DNA of 64,000 nucleotides from Armatimonadota bacterium (GTDB lineage: Bacteria; Armatimonadota; Fimbriimonadia; Fimbriimonadales; Fimbriimonadaceae), in NCBI GenBank assembly GCA_027451905.1, contig DAIDHV010000002.1, positions 1 to 64,000 on the forward strand, given 5' to 3'. The notes beneath the pieces are model-generated. The model searched no databases, was not told the origin of the DNA, and saw only the letters and a list, made by a program, of their open reading frames with translations. The position numbers were made by a program, and so were the translations under genes. The stretch's first letter is position 1. Every line of letters begins with the position of its first letter. Positions 1-8,111 of the stretch are shown piece by piece.

Positions 1-844
1 CAACTTCAGAATTGGATCTTCGGTGCATCGTCACAACAATTTTGTGGCTAACAAATCTGCCAACAAGTTCGGTGGCCTGCTCAAGGAGTCCGCCTGGGTT
101 TCCCCGCAAATCAATAATGAGCCCCTTTAAGGGATGGGCTCGAAGCTTGGTGAGCTCCGCATCAAATTGGGTCACCGTCGGCTCACTGAAGGTAGCAATC
201 GCAAGGTATCCAATTTGCTGAGTTGCAAAGTAATGAGAAGCCACCGTGGGAACGAAGACTTGGGCTCGAACTGGCTTAACAATTTCGGCAGGGGGCTTTC
301 CGTTAGGAAGAATCTTCAGGGTTACCGTGGTGCCTTTGGGCCCTCGGATCATGTTGACGATCTTGTCGGAATTGATTCCTCCAACCGATTTTCCGTTGAC
401 GCCTATGATCACATCTCCAGGCTTAATTCCTACTTTGCGAGCCGAACCATCACTAAAGACTTTTTCAACCTTAACCCCGCGAGGATCGGTTAAAAGTGAA
501 CATCCGATGCCAAAGAAATTTGCGCTTGTGGTTGCATCAAAGCTTTTGAGATCGGTAGGAGGCATGAAGACGGTGTGAGGGTCTCCCAAACTCGCAACCA
601 TGCCCGATAAAGCGGCGTACTTCAGCTTTTTCAGATCAAGGGGCTTTTCATAATCGTTGCGGATGTACGTATTGGCATCCACAACTTGATCAACTGCGTT
701 TTCTGGCTCTTTTCCACCCAACAGCCCTAGAATTTCGCTTCGGCTGGGCAATCTGTCATTAGAGAAATCTTTAATGCTAAATCCCAAGGCAAATAGAGCT
801 AGGCTGCCAAATGCGGTCAGCAAAATCCACTTAAGAGACTTCAC
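1..844 (-). CDS. S41-family C-terminal processing peptidase (3' end outside window)
   Basis: Reading from a GTG at 844, the frame stays open to the window edge (281 codons), so the C-terminus is missing. Residues 5-25 form an uncleaved-looking membrane anchor or signal peptide. An S41 N-terminal helical region follows, with the motif SLGDPHTVFMPP, then a PDZ domain (about residues 105-180, containing GIKPGDVIIGVNG), then the start of the protease core (IGYLAIATFS and LIIDLRGNPGG). The catalytic Ser/Lys segment lies beyond position 1. CtpA/Prc-type enzymes trim or degrade envelope proteins in the periplasm. The start overlaps the upstream stop as GTGA, so translation is probably coupled to the degenerate S41 gene upstream. 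Family assignment is secure; the substrate is unknown. Confidence 0.9.
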   Translation of the reverse strand, partial: MKSLKWILLTAFGSLALFALGFSIKDFSNDRLPSRSEILGLLGGKEPENAVDQVVDANTYIRNDYEKPLDLKKLKYAALSGMVASLGDPHTVFMPPTDLKSFDATTSANFFGIGCSLLTDPRGVKVEKVFSDGSARKVGIKPGDVIIGVNGKSVGGINSDKIVNMIRGPKGTTVTLKILPNGKPPAEIVKPVRAQVFVPTVASHYFATQQIGYLAIATFSEPTVTQFDAELTKLRAHPLKGLIIDLRGNPGGLLEQATELVGRFVSHKIVVTMHRRSNSEV

Positions 845-2151
845 TTGGCTGTGCCTCCTGAAAGACTAAAGTGGCCAAGGGCAAGCGTGTACGCGCACCC
901 CGTAGGCAAGGGCTTATAGGCAACAACGATTGGGTTAGAAGAGCTTAATTGCCCGGTAAGAACCGCGACACCCGCTTTTTGTAAGATGAGCGCAAATATT
1001 GCGGCAGCTCCTCTTGTCGTTTGATCCACCAGCAAATGAATGTGGACAGTAGAACCTTTTCCGCGAATTGTCAGCGGGCTGGATTCGCCGTCACGCTGGG
1101 TAACAATTTCTCCGTAGGTCCCGCTTGGTAGAAGAAGGCTTAGGCACCTCTTCATTGCCGAGAAACTGCCGTCGGCTTGATTCCGCAAATCGAAGGTTAC
1201 ATCTTGGCCCTTGAGCTGAGAGCTGACAAAAGCCGCCGCTCCAGGCGCGAATCGAAGGACTAAGCCATGAGATGAAGAGCTAGGGGCGGCAACAGTGTCC
1301 CCATTTTGCAGGGTGGACGTCTTGGCTAGCTGCATGGTCTTGGTTATCGCTGCGCCATTGCGCAAGATTCCAACCGTCACGGTTCCACGGGTGCCGGTTT
1401 GCAGCAATTGCATGGCTCGATCGGGAGTCATAGAGTTCTCAGAAAGCAGTCTGATCTTGATCAGCAGTTGATTGAACTGATTTGCGGCACTTTTATCTTT
1501 TGGCGCCTTTTTAACGAGGGCCTCTAACTGATCCAAAGGGGCCTGGTTGACAACCCAATGGCCATTGACAAAGTTGATCTGATCACCAGGCTTTAATCCT
1601 GCTTTATCGGCGGGACTTCCCGGCGCAATCGAATTGATGATGAGGTCCGGCAGTCTTCCCACTTGCACGTCGCTTGTAGGATGAAGGGCGGAAGCATCAA
1701 TGATTGATTTGGCATTGCTTTCGTAGGTTTCTAAGTCCACACCAATGCCCTCGTAGATCCCTTTTTGCCTCTGCAAGTACGCGGTTGCTAAGTCCGGCGA
1801 GTAAAAGTAGCTGTGGGTATCGCTTAAACTTCGCACCATTCCCTTAATGGCACCCATTGCCAAGGCATTTTCATCGGTGACTTTTTCGACATACTTCTCT
1901 TTCAGCATTTCTTCTACCTTGGTGTAGTAGGTAGCAAGCGGGATATGAATCGGGGCCTCATCGGTCTGAGAAATGGCGTTGGAAAGAGTATGAGGAGGAA
2001 TGACAATTCCCCTTGCATCCAACCGGCTGCGCAACTTGACTCCGAGGATCAACGCCAAGCAAAAAAGGACAACCGTGAAGCTAGAGCGAACGGTCCCCCA
2101 GTGACTAGGCTCGTTGGATTTGGAAGGAAGCGGCGGGATTGTTTGGCTCAT
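841..2151 (-). CDS. Degenerate S41-type PDZ protease homologue, probably catalytically inactive
   Basis: This 436-residue protein has a cytoplasmic N-terminus and one membrane helix (about 24-39). An S41-like helical region (with SLSDTHSYFYSP near 109-119) is followed by a PDZ domain (about 130-270, with AGLKPGDQINFVNG) and a C-terminal S41 core. In active S41 enzymes the core carries a nucleophile segment like GSASASE and a Lys segment like GKG. Here the equivalent stretches read VDQTTRGAAAI (375-385) and GQLSSSNP (400-407), so neither Ser nor Lys is in place. I infer a pseudoprotease that may bind substrate or scaffold its active neighbour. The stop overlaps the GTG of the next S41 gene, suggesting coordinated stoichiometry. 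Confidence 0.8.
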   Translation of the reverse strand: MSQTIPPLPSKSNEPSHWGTVRSSFTVVLFCLALILGVKLRSRLDARGIVIPPHTLSNAISQTDEAPIHIPLATYYTKVEEMLKEKYVEKVTDENALAMGAIKGMVRSLSDTHSYFYSPDLATAYLQRQKGIYEGIGVDLETYESNAKSIIDASALHPTSDVQVGRLPDLIINSIAPGSPADKAGLKPGDQINFVNGHWVVNQAPLDQLEALVKKAPKDKSAANQFNQLLIKIRLLSENSMTPDRAMQLLQTGTRGTVTVGILRNGAAITKTMQLAKTSTLQNGDTVAAPSSSSHGLVLRFAPGAAAFVSSQLKGQDVTFDLRNQADGSFSAMKRCLSLLLPSGTYGEIVTQRDGESSPLTIRGKGSTVHIHLLVDQTTRGAAAIFALILQKAGVAVLTGQLSSSNPIVVAYKPLPTGCAYTLALGHFSLSGGTAK

Positions 2152-2210
2152 GATGGGCGCTTTAGCAATAAATTGGTTAGATTCCTCGAACTTCTAAACA
2201 CTGATTCCAT

Positions 2211-4715
2211 CTACGGTAGTTTCTTTGCCAACTGCACAATTTGAAAATCCTGTGAGCCAAGAAGATCATTCTTGATGTCATCAGGAAGTTTCCAACCACA
2301 TTTAATAGCGGCTTGAATAAGGGCCAACTGTACGGTTGGATGCAAAATATCTTGCAAAGAGGCAAGCTGTTGGCTGCTAACGGTGGTTGCCCCCGTGATG
2401 CCTAAGGCATTGATTGCTGCCGCTTCGACTTGGGGATTGGCGTCTTTTAACTCTTCGTTGATCGAGGCATCAAGTTGACTTTGGTTGAGGCCACTTTTGA
2501 ATCCAGTTGAGACAGCTAATTGGGCGCAGGATTCGATTAAATTTGCCCGAACCCACCAAGAAGAATCAGAGAATCCTGACATGGCCTGGCTTTGCAAGGT
2601 CGTTTCACCGTATTGAAATACCTTTATGTAAGCAGCAAGACGCACTGCATCGGAACCATCATTGACGGCGACGTAGAGAACCTTGCCGAGCCCTTTTTGA
2701 TCGGTGCCACTCATTGCAAGAACCGCATGAAGCCGAACTTGGGGGTCAAAATCGGAAAGGAACGGCTCAAGATACCGGTCAATCAAATGGTCAGGATCAC
2801 TTGCTTGCGCATTCAAGGTGGAAAGGGCTTGAACCCCTGCATACCGTGCGTACCAATCTTTTTGGGCCAATAAAGATCCAATCCTGCTTCCGTACCCAAC
2901 GATTCCACTGTGGGCAAGAGCCATGGCTGCATCGGCTCTTGACCTCGGATTGATGCCATGGACGGTTGCAAAAACTAAATAAGCCCTAGCTGCCGGCACA
3001 TTTTGGTGAGCTAAAGCGGCTGCGTCTGCATCAACGATGGTTGGGTTTATCGAGGTGAAGTCATTGATAATCGAGGCTACAACTGATGAGCCATCCACAT
3101 GACAAAGTGCCTTCAGCGCATTCAACAGAACTAAATCGCGATGATCAGCAAGAGCCCTTTCAAAGTTCGTCTGAAAGCTAGGATCGGTCGCATCTTTCCA
3201 AGTCCAAACAGCAAGGGCGTCCCGCTCCGTAGGAAACATTGGCCGAGGTCTGACCTCAACTGCGTCCGCGCTTGGAGATGCAGAAATTGAAAAGTCAGCA
3301 AATTCGGCGGTGTCGGCTAGGTAACTGATTTTGGGAACTTTAGTGAGGTCGGAATTAGCACCAATCACCACCGCTTGGGCGTTGGGATCTTTTTGAAAGG
3401 CTTCTTTGAAAGAAATGCTCACTTGGTGCCAGGCTCCATCTGATGGAACATTAGCAGCCGCTCCTTGTTCTAAGCCATCTCCGAGGGCAACAACGTCGGT
3501 CAACTCAGCGCGGCCACCGATCAGAACATGGAATGGGTCCTGAGATTTGGTTTTCACCAAAAAGTTTAGGTACTGGCCACTTTTGAGGTCCGCGATTGCC
3601 TGAGAGCTTAACGGCAGGGCAAAACCGCCTCTTCGCCTCAACCCGGTCCAAGTTGCGCTGAGAGCGGAATACTTGCCATCTCGAACCGTTGAGAGGGCCA
3701 CATTGTGGGATTGAGCAGCAAATGAAGACAGGCTCAAAATAAAATTCGGTTTCATCAATGGAGGAGACTTGCCATTGCTTGCATAACGAGCCCCATCAAC
3801 CCAAAAGTTCTTGGCAATCAAATTCGGAGTAGCGGAGAGTCCTAAAAATGGATTTGAAAATCCGCCGGTTATTTCACCACCACCACTGACTCGATACCCT
3901 TGATCTTGGGCTGCATCCAGAACAGAGCTATTAAGGGCCGACAGAACTTGAGTTGTAAAAATTCCTGGGCTCAGGTTGCTCATCATGGTCGATATGACAG
4001 TGACTTTTGTACCGTGGATTGTGAATGTCTCAACCGGAACCGTTGGCATGGGCCAAAAAACAAGAACAGACCGATAGGGCCCCCGATAGAGTTGATCATT
4101 GGCAGTAAATGACCCTCCGTTGAATCTTGCATCCAAATAGGCTTTTAGATTCGCTTCAATATCATTTTTGCCGTCCGGCGTCTCATTCCATATAAAGGGA
4201 TGTTGATCTTGAGTTACCGAGTAGTTGACATCTAAGGTGGATTTTGACGCACCTTGGAATACGGCTTTTGCCCTTACTAAAGACTCTAAGATAAGGTTGA
4301 TGCGCCTTGATTCGATCGTAGCCCGATTATTGGTTACTAAACCACTGGCGGCCTGAGACTGTCCCTCGGACCGCCGAAAGATGAACACGCGGACCGGCCA
4401 TTGAGCTGCAGATGGGCCTGATTCTAGCTTGGCCAAGTTCCAAATTGTATTCCAAGCACCATCCACCGCAAATGGAGTCGGAAAGTCAGGCTTTTGACCA
4501 CCGGTCAGACCACTCCAGCCACTCCAGTTTTCAACTGACGGCACCAATTTGATCCCGTCACCGGCGTCTGGCTCTGTCAGCTTGACCCATCTTTCAAGCA
4601 AAAACATCCCATTGGAAGGTGATTCACCCTTAGGACGGGACTGCTGAACAAAACCCGTAGGCTGGTCAAGACCAATTCGTTGGTACTGAAGAATTAGAGC
4701 TGGTAAAAACATCAA
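2211..4715 (-). CDS. Large HEAT-like repeat protein of unknown function
   Basis: This 834-residue protein has no family I can name. The N-terminal half (about 1-500) is beta-rich with many Gly/Ser/Asn, typical of an extracytoplasmic domain, although the N-terminus is only a short hydrophobic start (MMFLPALILQY) rather than a classical signal peptide. The C-terminal 300 residues consist of repeated alpha-helical units rich in Ala/Leu (for example segments with ARYAGVQAL, VRLHAVLAM, VRLAAYIKVF and VEAAAINALG), the pattern of HEAT/PBS-type repeats that bind other proteins. It starts inside the stop of mtnP (ATGA overlap), so it belongs to the same transcript. The real start could be slightly downstream. 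A scaffold or surface role is only a guess. Confidence 0.65.
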   Translation of the reverse strand: MMFLPALILQYQRIGLDQPTGFVQQSRPKGESPSNGMFLLERWVKLTEPDAGDGIKLVPSVENWSGWSGLTGGQKPDFPTPFAVDGAWNTIWNLAKLESGPSAAQWPVRVFIFRRSEGQSQAASGLVTNNRATIESRRINLILESLVRAKAVFQGASKSTLDVNYSVTQDQHPFIWNETPDGKNDIEANLKAYLDARFNGGSFTANDQLYRGPYRSVLVFWPMPTVPVETFTIHGTKVTVISTMMSNLSPGIFTTQVLSALNSSVLDAAQDQGYRVSGGGEITGGFSNPFLGLSATPNLIAKNFWVDGARYASNGKSPPLMKPNFILSLSSFAAQSHNVALSTVRDGKYSALSATWTGLRRRGGFALPLSSQAIADLKSGQYLNFLVKTKSQDPFHVLIGGRAELTDVVALGDGLEQGAAANVPSDGAWHQVSISFKEAFQKDPNAQAVVIGANSDLTKVPKISYLADTAEFADFSISASPSADAVEVRPRPMFPTERDALAVWTWKDATDPSFQTNFERALADHRDLVLLNALKALCHVDGSSVVASIINDFTSINPTIVDADAAALAHQNVPAARAYLVFATVHGINPRSRADAAMALAHSGIVGYGSRIGSLLAQKDWYARYAGVQALSTLNAQASDPDHLIDRYLEPFLSDFDPQVRLHAVLAMSGTDQKGLGKVLYVAVNDGSDAVRLAAYIKVFQYGETTLQSQAMSGFSDSSWWVRANLIESCAQLAVSTGFKSGLNQSQLDASINEELKDANPQVEAAAINALGITGATTVSSQQLASLQDILHPTVQLALIQAAIKCGWKLPDDIKNDLLGSQDFQIVQLAKKLP

Positions 4716-5566
4716 TCTAAGATTTCATAGAGTCTGCGATCCAAAGAGGATGAAGCCACTCCATCTCCTCGAGTGAATTCAAGACTCGCGTAGGCGCAAG
4801 TTTCCGATAAGTCAGCAGGAAGTTTTTCGATGAGCCGAAGAACCACCTTCTTGATGTTCTCAGAATTCTCTTTGAAGACTTCTAAAACTGAACGTGCATC
4901 AACCGCTTCCGTATCAGCATGCACGCCGCTGTCATAGTCTGTAATCAGCGAGATATTCACAACCCCCATGCCTAGCTCTTTGCACAGAAAGGCTTCTGGA
5001 TACTGGGTCATATTGATGACTTCCCATCCTGCGTCGTGGAACCATTTGCTTTCCGCCTTTGAGCTAAAGCGTGGGCCCTGAATCACAACAACGGTGCCGG
5101 TTGGGCGGCATGGGATTCCCAATTCTTGAATCACCTCAATCGCTAGTCTTCTTAGCTGCGGTGAATAGGTCTCCGCTGCGCTGACATGGGTTACGATGGG
5201 ACCGTCATAAAAAGTATCTGCTCTTCCAGAGGTGCGGTCCACAAATTGGTCACAGACCACGAAGGTTCCGGGAGGAACTTCGCGCTGAAGGGATCCGGCT
5301 GCGCAGGGTGAAATAACCGCTTGCACTCCAAGGGATCGCATAGCCCAAACGTTGGCTCGATAATTAACCTTGTGAGGTGGAATTGTATGATGCCGGCCGT
5401 GTCGAGGAATAAATGCCACCGACCTGCCTGCAACCTGAGTTAGAAAAACGGAATCCGAGGGTGCTCCGTAAGGCGTATCAACCTTTAACTCTTGAACATC
5501 GGTTAACAGGCTGTAGAATCCAGATCCTCCAAAAACTCCAATTTCGGCAATTCTCTGTTGGCTCAA
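4712..5566 (-). CDS. mtnP: S-methyl-5'-thioadenosine phosphorylase
   Basis: The product is a 284-residue member of the purine nucleoside phosphorylase family, the normal length for MtnP/MTAP. It phosphorolyses methylthioadenosine to adenine and methylthioribose-1-phosphate, salvaging the by-product of polyamine and quorum-signal synthesis. Visible family signatures are GVFGGSGFY at the N-terminus (phosphate loop), IPRHGRHH, ISPCAAGSL, VVIQGPRFSSKAES, NMTQYPEAFLCKELGM and the base-recognising ITDYDSGV, whose Asp residues favour 6-aminopurines over 6-oxopurines. It overlaps both neighbours by 4 bp (ATGA). With ahcY near 19 kb it forms part of SAM by-product recycling. A closely related 6-oxopurine phosphorylase is the main alternative. 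Confidence 0.92.
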   Translation of the reverse strand: MSQQRIAEIGVFGGSGFYSLLTDVQELKVDTPYGAPSDSVFLTQVAGRSVAFIPRHGRHHTIPPHKVNYRANVWAMRSLGVQAVISPCAAGSLQREVPPGTFVVCDQFVDRTSGRADTFYDGPIVTHVSAAETYSPQLRRLAIEVIQELGIPCRPTGTVVVIQGPRFSSKAESKWFHDAGWEVINMTQYPEAFLCKELGMGVVNISLITDYDSGVHADTEAVDARSVLEVFKENSENIKKVVLRLIEKLPADLSETCAYASLEFTRGDGVASSSLDRRLYEILD

Positions 5567-6441
5567 TGGCTTCTTAAGAGGCTCCCCATAGCCTGATGAA
5601 GTTCTTTGATCGCGGTGTTCACCCGATCGCCCCGTCTTAAAACTAAATCTGGATCAATGCCAATAACATGCTTGTCTTTGACTGCGGCCAAGCCTGCAAA
5701 TCTTGGATCTTTTAACAGGACGTTGTAGTTTCCACCTGGAGCAGCCACAACGATGATGTCGGGATTGAGTTTCATGAGCGCCTCGGGGTCAATCGTCACA
5801 AACTGATTACCAGTTGGCCCCACAGGGTTTCCGGCTGCACATCGAATGAGGTCGTCATAAAAGGAACCAGTCTCTGCAATCATTGGGTTCGAATCGGGAC
5901 TCACCATGAGCAACGCAACATTGTGGGGTTGTGAGAAGGGATCGCCTTCGGCAGCGGCTCTTTCTTGCCTAATAAACTCAACATAGTCATTAATGTTGGT
6001 TTCCGATTGAGTTGCTGCTCCGAGTGCGTATAGGCTCTTGATGAATTGGTGCACCGAATCACCAGTGACTTGGATCATGGGGACGTTCAGCTGTTTGAGC
6101 TTGGCGAGGTCACCGGCATTGTATAAAGACGGGTCAAGAACTATTAAATCTGGCTTTAACTTCGCGATCATCTCGTAATCTGGCTTTACGTTCGCCACGA
6201 TTGGCAAGGATTTGATGCTGACCGGAAAGTCATCGGAAGCAGTTCTTCCGATGAGGTGACTATTAAGAACCGACATAAATTCGCTGGTTCCTGGCGACAA
6301 ACTTATCCAAGTTTTAGGTGGGTTCTTGAGGACATTGGGATTAATGGTTGCCCCAGGAGATCCACACCCTGCGCCTGAAATGGCAACTAGAAGGGTTGCC
6401 GCGATTCCGAGGCATAAGGATGACCAGCTTTTTTTCATCAT
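5563..6441 (-). CDS. BtuF/FhuD-type ABC transporter substrate-binding lipoprotein
   Basis: This is a periplasmic binding protein of the helical-backbone class (Peripla_BP_2) used for cobalamin, heme or ferric siderophores. From the ATG at 6441 it has 292 residues, beginning MMKKSW, then a hydrophobic stretch ending near GAGCGS, a lipoprotein-like cleavage site. Family signatures are WISLSPGTSEFMSVL, VKPDYEMIAKLKPDLIVLDP, an interlobe helix around residues 130-160 and LMKLNPDIIVVAAPGG. An in-frame ATG 33 bp upstream (6474) is also possible; neither has a clear Shine-Dalgarno. No permease or ATPase gene follows; instead mtnP overlaps its stop. The ligand is not determinable from sequence alone. 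Confidence 0.8.
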   Translation of the reverse strand: MMKKSWSSLCLGIAATLLVAISGAGCGSPGATINPNVLKNPPKTWISLSPGTSEFMSVLNSHLIGRTASDDFPVSIKSLPIVANVKPDYEMIAKLKPDLIVLDPSLYNAGDLAKLKQLNVPMIQVTGDSVHQFIKSLYALGAATQSETNINDYVEFIRQERAAAEGDPFSQPHNVALLMVSPDSNPMIAETGSFYDDLIRCAAGNPVGPTGNQFVTIDPEALMKLNPDIIVVAAPGGNYNVLLKDPRFAGLAAVKDKHVIGIDPDLVLRRGDRVNTAIKELHQAMGSLLRSH

Positions 6442-6492
6442 ATGATTTTGTAACAGTTTACGTTTTTGTTTCATTCAAGGCTTGTCAGGGTC

Positions 6493-6522
6493 TTGATGGA
6501 AGAGTAGGCTTTCCGGTAATCT
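6493..6522 (+). promoter_or_regulatory. Promoter of tRNA-Trp
   Basis: A -35 box TTGATG (6493-6498), an 18-bp spacer and a -10 box TAATCT (6517-6522) sit 9 bp before the mature 5' end of the tRNA. This is the spacing expected for a sigma-70-type promoter with a very short 5' leader. Confidence 0.6.
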
Positions 6523-6531
6523 TTAAGTAGT

Positions 6532-6607
<76 letters not shown>

Positions 6608-6641
6608 TTTCTTTACAAATCTAAGTTGTGCCGAGCCACGC

Positions 6642-7388
6642 TCATCGCACGTGAATGGAGTTTGCAATAGACTCCAAATCGCTCTCACTGTGCTTGCCAA
6701 CCAAGACCAACTGGTACCCTCCTTGCCTCCAGTTCAGGCAATTGCATGGGCCCACGTTTCCAACCCAGTAGTGGCTTTGAGCAGTCCCATCAATGGGATG
6801 AACACCCTGAATTGGGTTGCTGCTGTTGACGATAAACAAAGTGTATGGGTCCGATGGGTTTCCGAGAATAACCCGCGCTGCAGGAACGCCTCCCATGGAA
6901 CCGACATCTTCCTTCAGTACCCGCAATGGTGCGGATTGCTGAGCCGGTGAGCCAACGATTAACCTTTTAAGCCAACTTGCAATTCCCTGCGGTGCATTAT
7001 CAAGGGTGGGGGAAACTAATCCCGCGCTGTAGCCAGGAACATCTGAAAGGCCCACAGAATTGCCATGAAGGCGAGTATAAGCTCCTGCTCCGACGATGGT
7101 TAAGAGGACAATTCCGCACAAGCCCCATGCATATCGGCTGACAAACTGATCCGCTTTTTTGACTCGATCAATTTCTGCAAGGCGGCTTTTTACCTGAATC
7201 ATCAATTCAGGCTGAGCTTCCTTGGGAAGCTGAGACACTGCTAGCTTGATGTTGACAATAGAAGCGTAGTGGATTGTTAATTGAGGATTTGCTTGAACAA
7301 GTTTCTGAATCTCCTCTGCTTTGGCTTTAGTTAAATGCCCATCGGCCAACGCGTTTAATTCTTCAATCAAGGCTTCTTTGTCTGTCAT
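6642..7388 (-). CDS. Probable membrane anti-sigma factor for the adjacent ECF sigma factor
   Basis: The 248-residue protein has a cytoplasmic helical N-terminus (1-80), a single membrane helix (about 87-104) and an extracytoplasmic domain ending with a segment containing YQLVLVGKHSESDLESIANSI. That ending resembles the sensor domains of DUF4367/MucB-like anti-sigma factors. It starts 2 bp after the sigma gene stop, the classic sigma/anti-sigma pairing. The N-terminal domain lacks the HxxxCxxC zinc motif of ZAS anti-sigma factors, so it would use a zinc-free fold. A CNC sequence in the outer domain could respond to redox or metal. Role is inferred from context and topology. Confidence 0.75.
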   Translation of the reverse strand: MTDKEALIEELNALADGHLTKAKAEEIQKLVQANPQLTIHYASIVNIKLAVSQLPKEAQPELMIQVKSRLAEIDRVKKADQFVSRYAWGLCGIVLLTIVGAGAYTRLHGNSVGLSDVPGYSAGLVSPTLDNAPQGIASWLKRLIVGSPAQQSAPLRVLKEDVGSMGGVPAARVILGNPSDPYTLFIVNSSNPIQGVHPIDGTAQSHYWVGNVGPCNCLNWRQGGYQLVLVGKHSESDLESIANSIHVR

Positions 7389-7390
7389 AT

Positions 7391-7960
7391 TTATCTTTCG
7401 TTCCTTATGTATCCTTGCTCCAAGGCAAATTCAGTCAAAGCATTTCTTAGCTCTGCGCGACCACGAGAGATTCTGCTTCTGACGGTTCCAATAGGAACCC
7501 CCGTCACTTCTGCAATTTCTTCGTAGCTCATGCCTTCAATATCGCAAAGTATGATTGCGTTTCTACGATCATCCGGCAATTTCGCTAAAGCGTTCTCTAC
7601 TTCACCTTGTAACATGCTTGAAGTTAGAAAGGTTCCGGGATCATCAATTTCTTCAGAAACTGGTTCTTTTGCGGAATCATCATCCAACGAAGTTGTGTAT
7701 GCCGACCGTTTCCGTTTACGATAATCGTTAATGTACTGGTTGTGAATGATCGTAAAAAACCAAGATTTAAAGTTCTTGCCATCAAACTTGTCGAAGGCTT
7801 CATAGGCTCTGACGGCTGCCGTCTGCAGTAAATCTGAAGCGTCATCATTAGAGCGCGTCAATTTCTTGGCATAGTTAAAGGCTGCATCAAAAACATTTGC
7901 CAAATGCCCTTCAAAGGCCTCCTTTTGCCGGGATTTGCTACCCCATTTGCCTAACAGCAT
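7391..7960 (-). CDS. ECF-family RNA polymerase sigma factor
   Basis: At 189 residues this is standard for a SigE/RpoE-type ECF factor. Region 2 spans about 20-95 (with DDASDLLQTAAVRAYEAFDKFD and the -10 recognition segment FKSWFFTIIHNQYINDYRKRKR). Region 4 spans about 125-180 (LPDDRRNAIILCDIEGMSYEEIA and the helix-turn-helix VPIGTVRSRISRGRAEL). It directs polymerase to stress or envelope promoters when released by the membrane anti-sigma encoded immediately downstream. A TATACT box lies 9 bp before the ATG, and AGGGAAAG just before the ATG could be a ribosome site. The divergent neighbour is the cytochrome b/c fusion gene. Confidence 0.93.
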   Translation of the reverse strand: MLLGKWGSKSRQKEAFEGHLANVFDAAFNYAKKLTRSNDDASDLLQTAAVRAYEAFDKFDGKNFKSWFFTIIHNQYINDYRKRKRSAYTTSLDDDSAKEPVSEEIDDPGTFLTSSMLQGEVENALAKLPDDRRNAIILCDIEGMSYEEIAEVTGVPIGTVRSRISRGRAELRNALTEFALEQGYIRNER

Positions 7961-7969
7961 CTTTCCCTA

Positions 7970-7975
7970 AGTATA
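7970..7975 (-). promoter_or_regulatory. -10 box TATACT close to the ECF sigma gene start
   Basis: TATACT on the minus strand lies 9 bp from the ATG at 7960. If used, the transcript would begin within about 3 nt of the start codon. The alternative is that AGGGAAAG acts as a Shine-Dalgarno from a promoter farther upstream. Confidence 0.4.
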
Positions 7976-8111
7976 CGGATTCAAACAATATCTGCTTTCA
8001 CCAGCCATCATCAAGAAGTTCTTTGAGAATCTTGGGATTTCTTGGTAGTTTTGAATTATTTGATCACTTAGATTGTTAGGTTAAGGCAGAATCAATAGTT
8101 CAGTTCACTTT

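Noticed and set aside
12-578. Plus-strand open frames at the left edge
   Set aside because: They are shadows of the minus-strand S41 protease, whose frame is continuous with clear motifs.
5191-5433. Minus-strand 80-residue open frame inside mtnP
   Set aside because: It lies in another frame of mtnP, is Pro/Phe-rich without any motif, and has no ribosome site.
6442-6531. Cobalamin riboswitch in front of the B12/siderophore-type binding protein
   Set aside because: The leader is too short and no B12-box-like sequence is present; the stretch is occupied by the tRNA-Trp promoter on the other strand.
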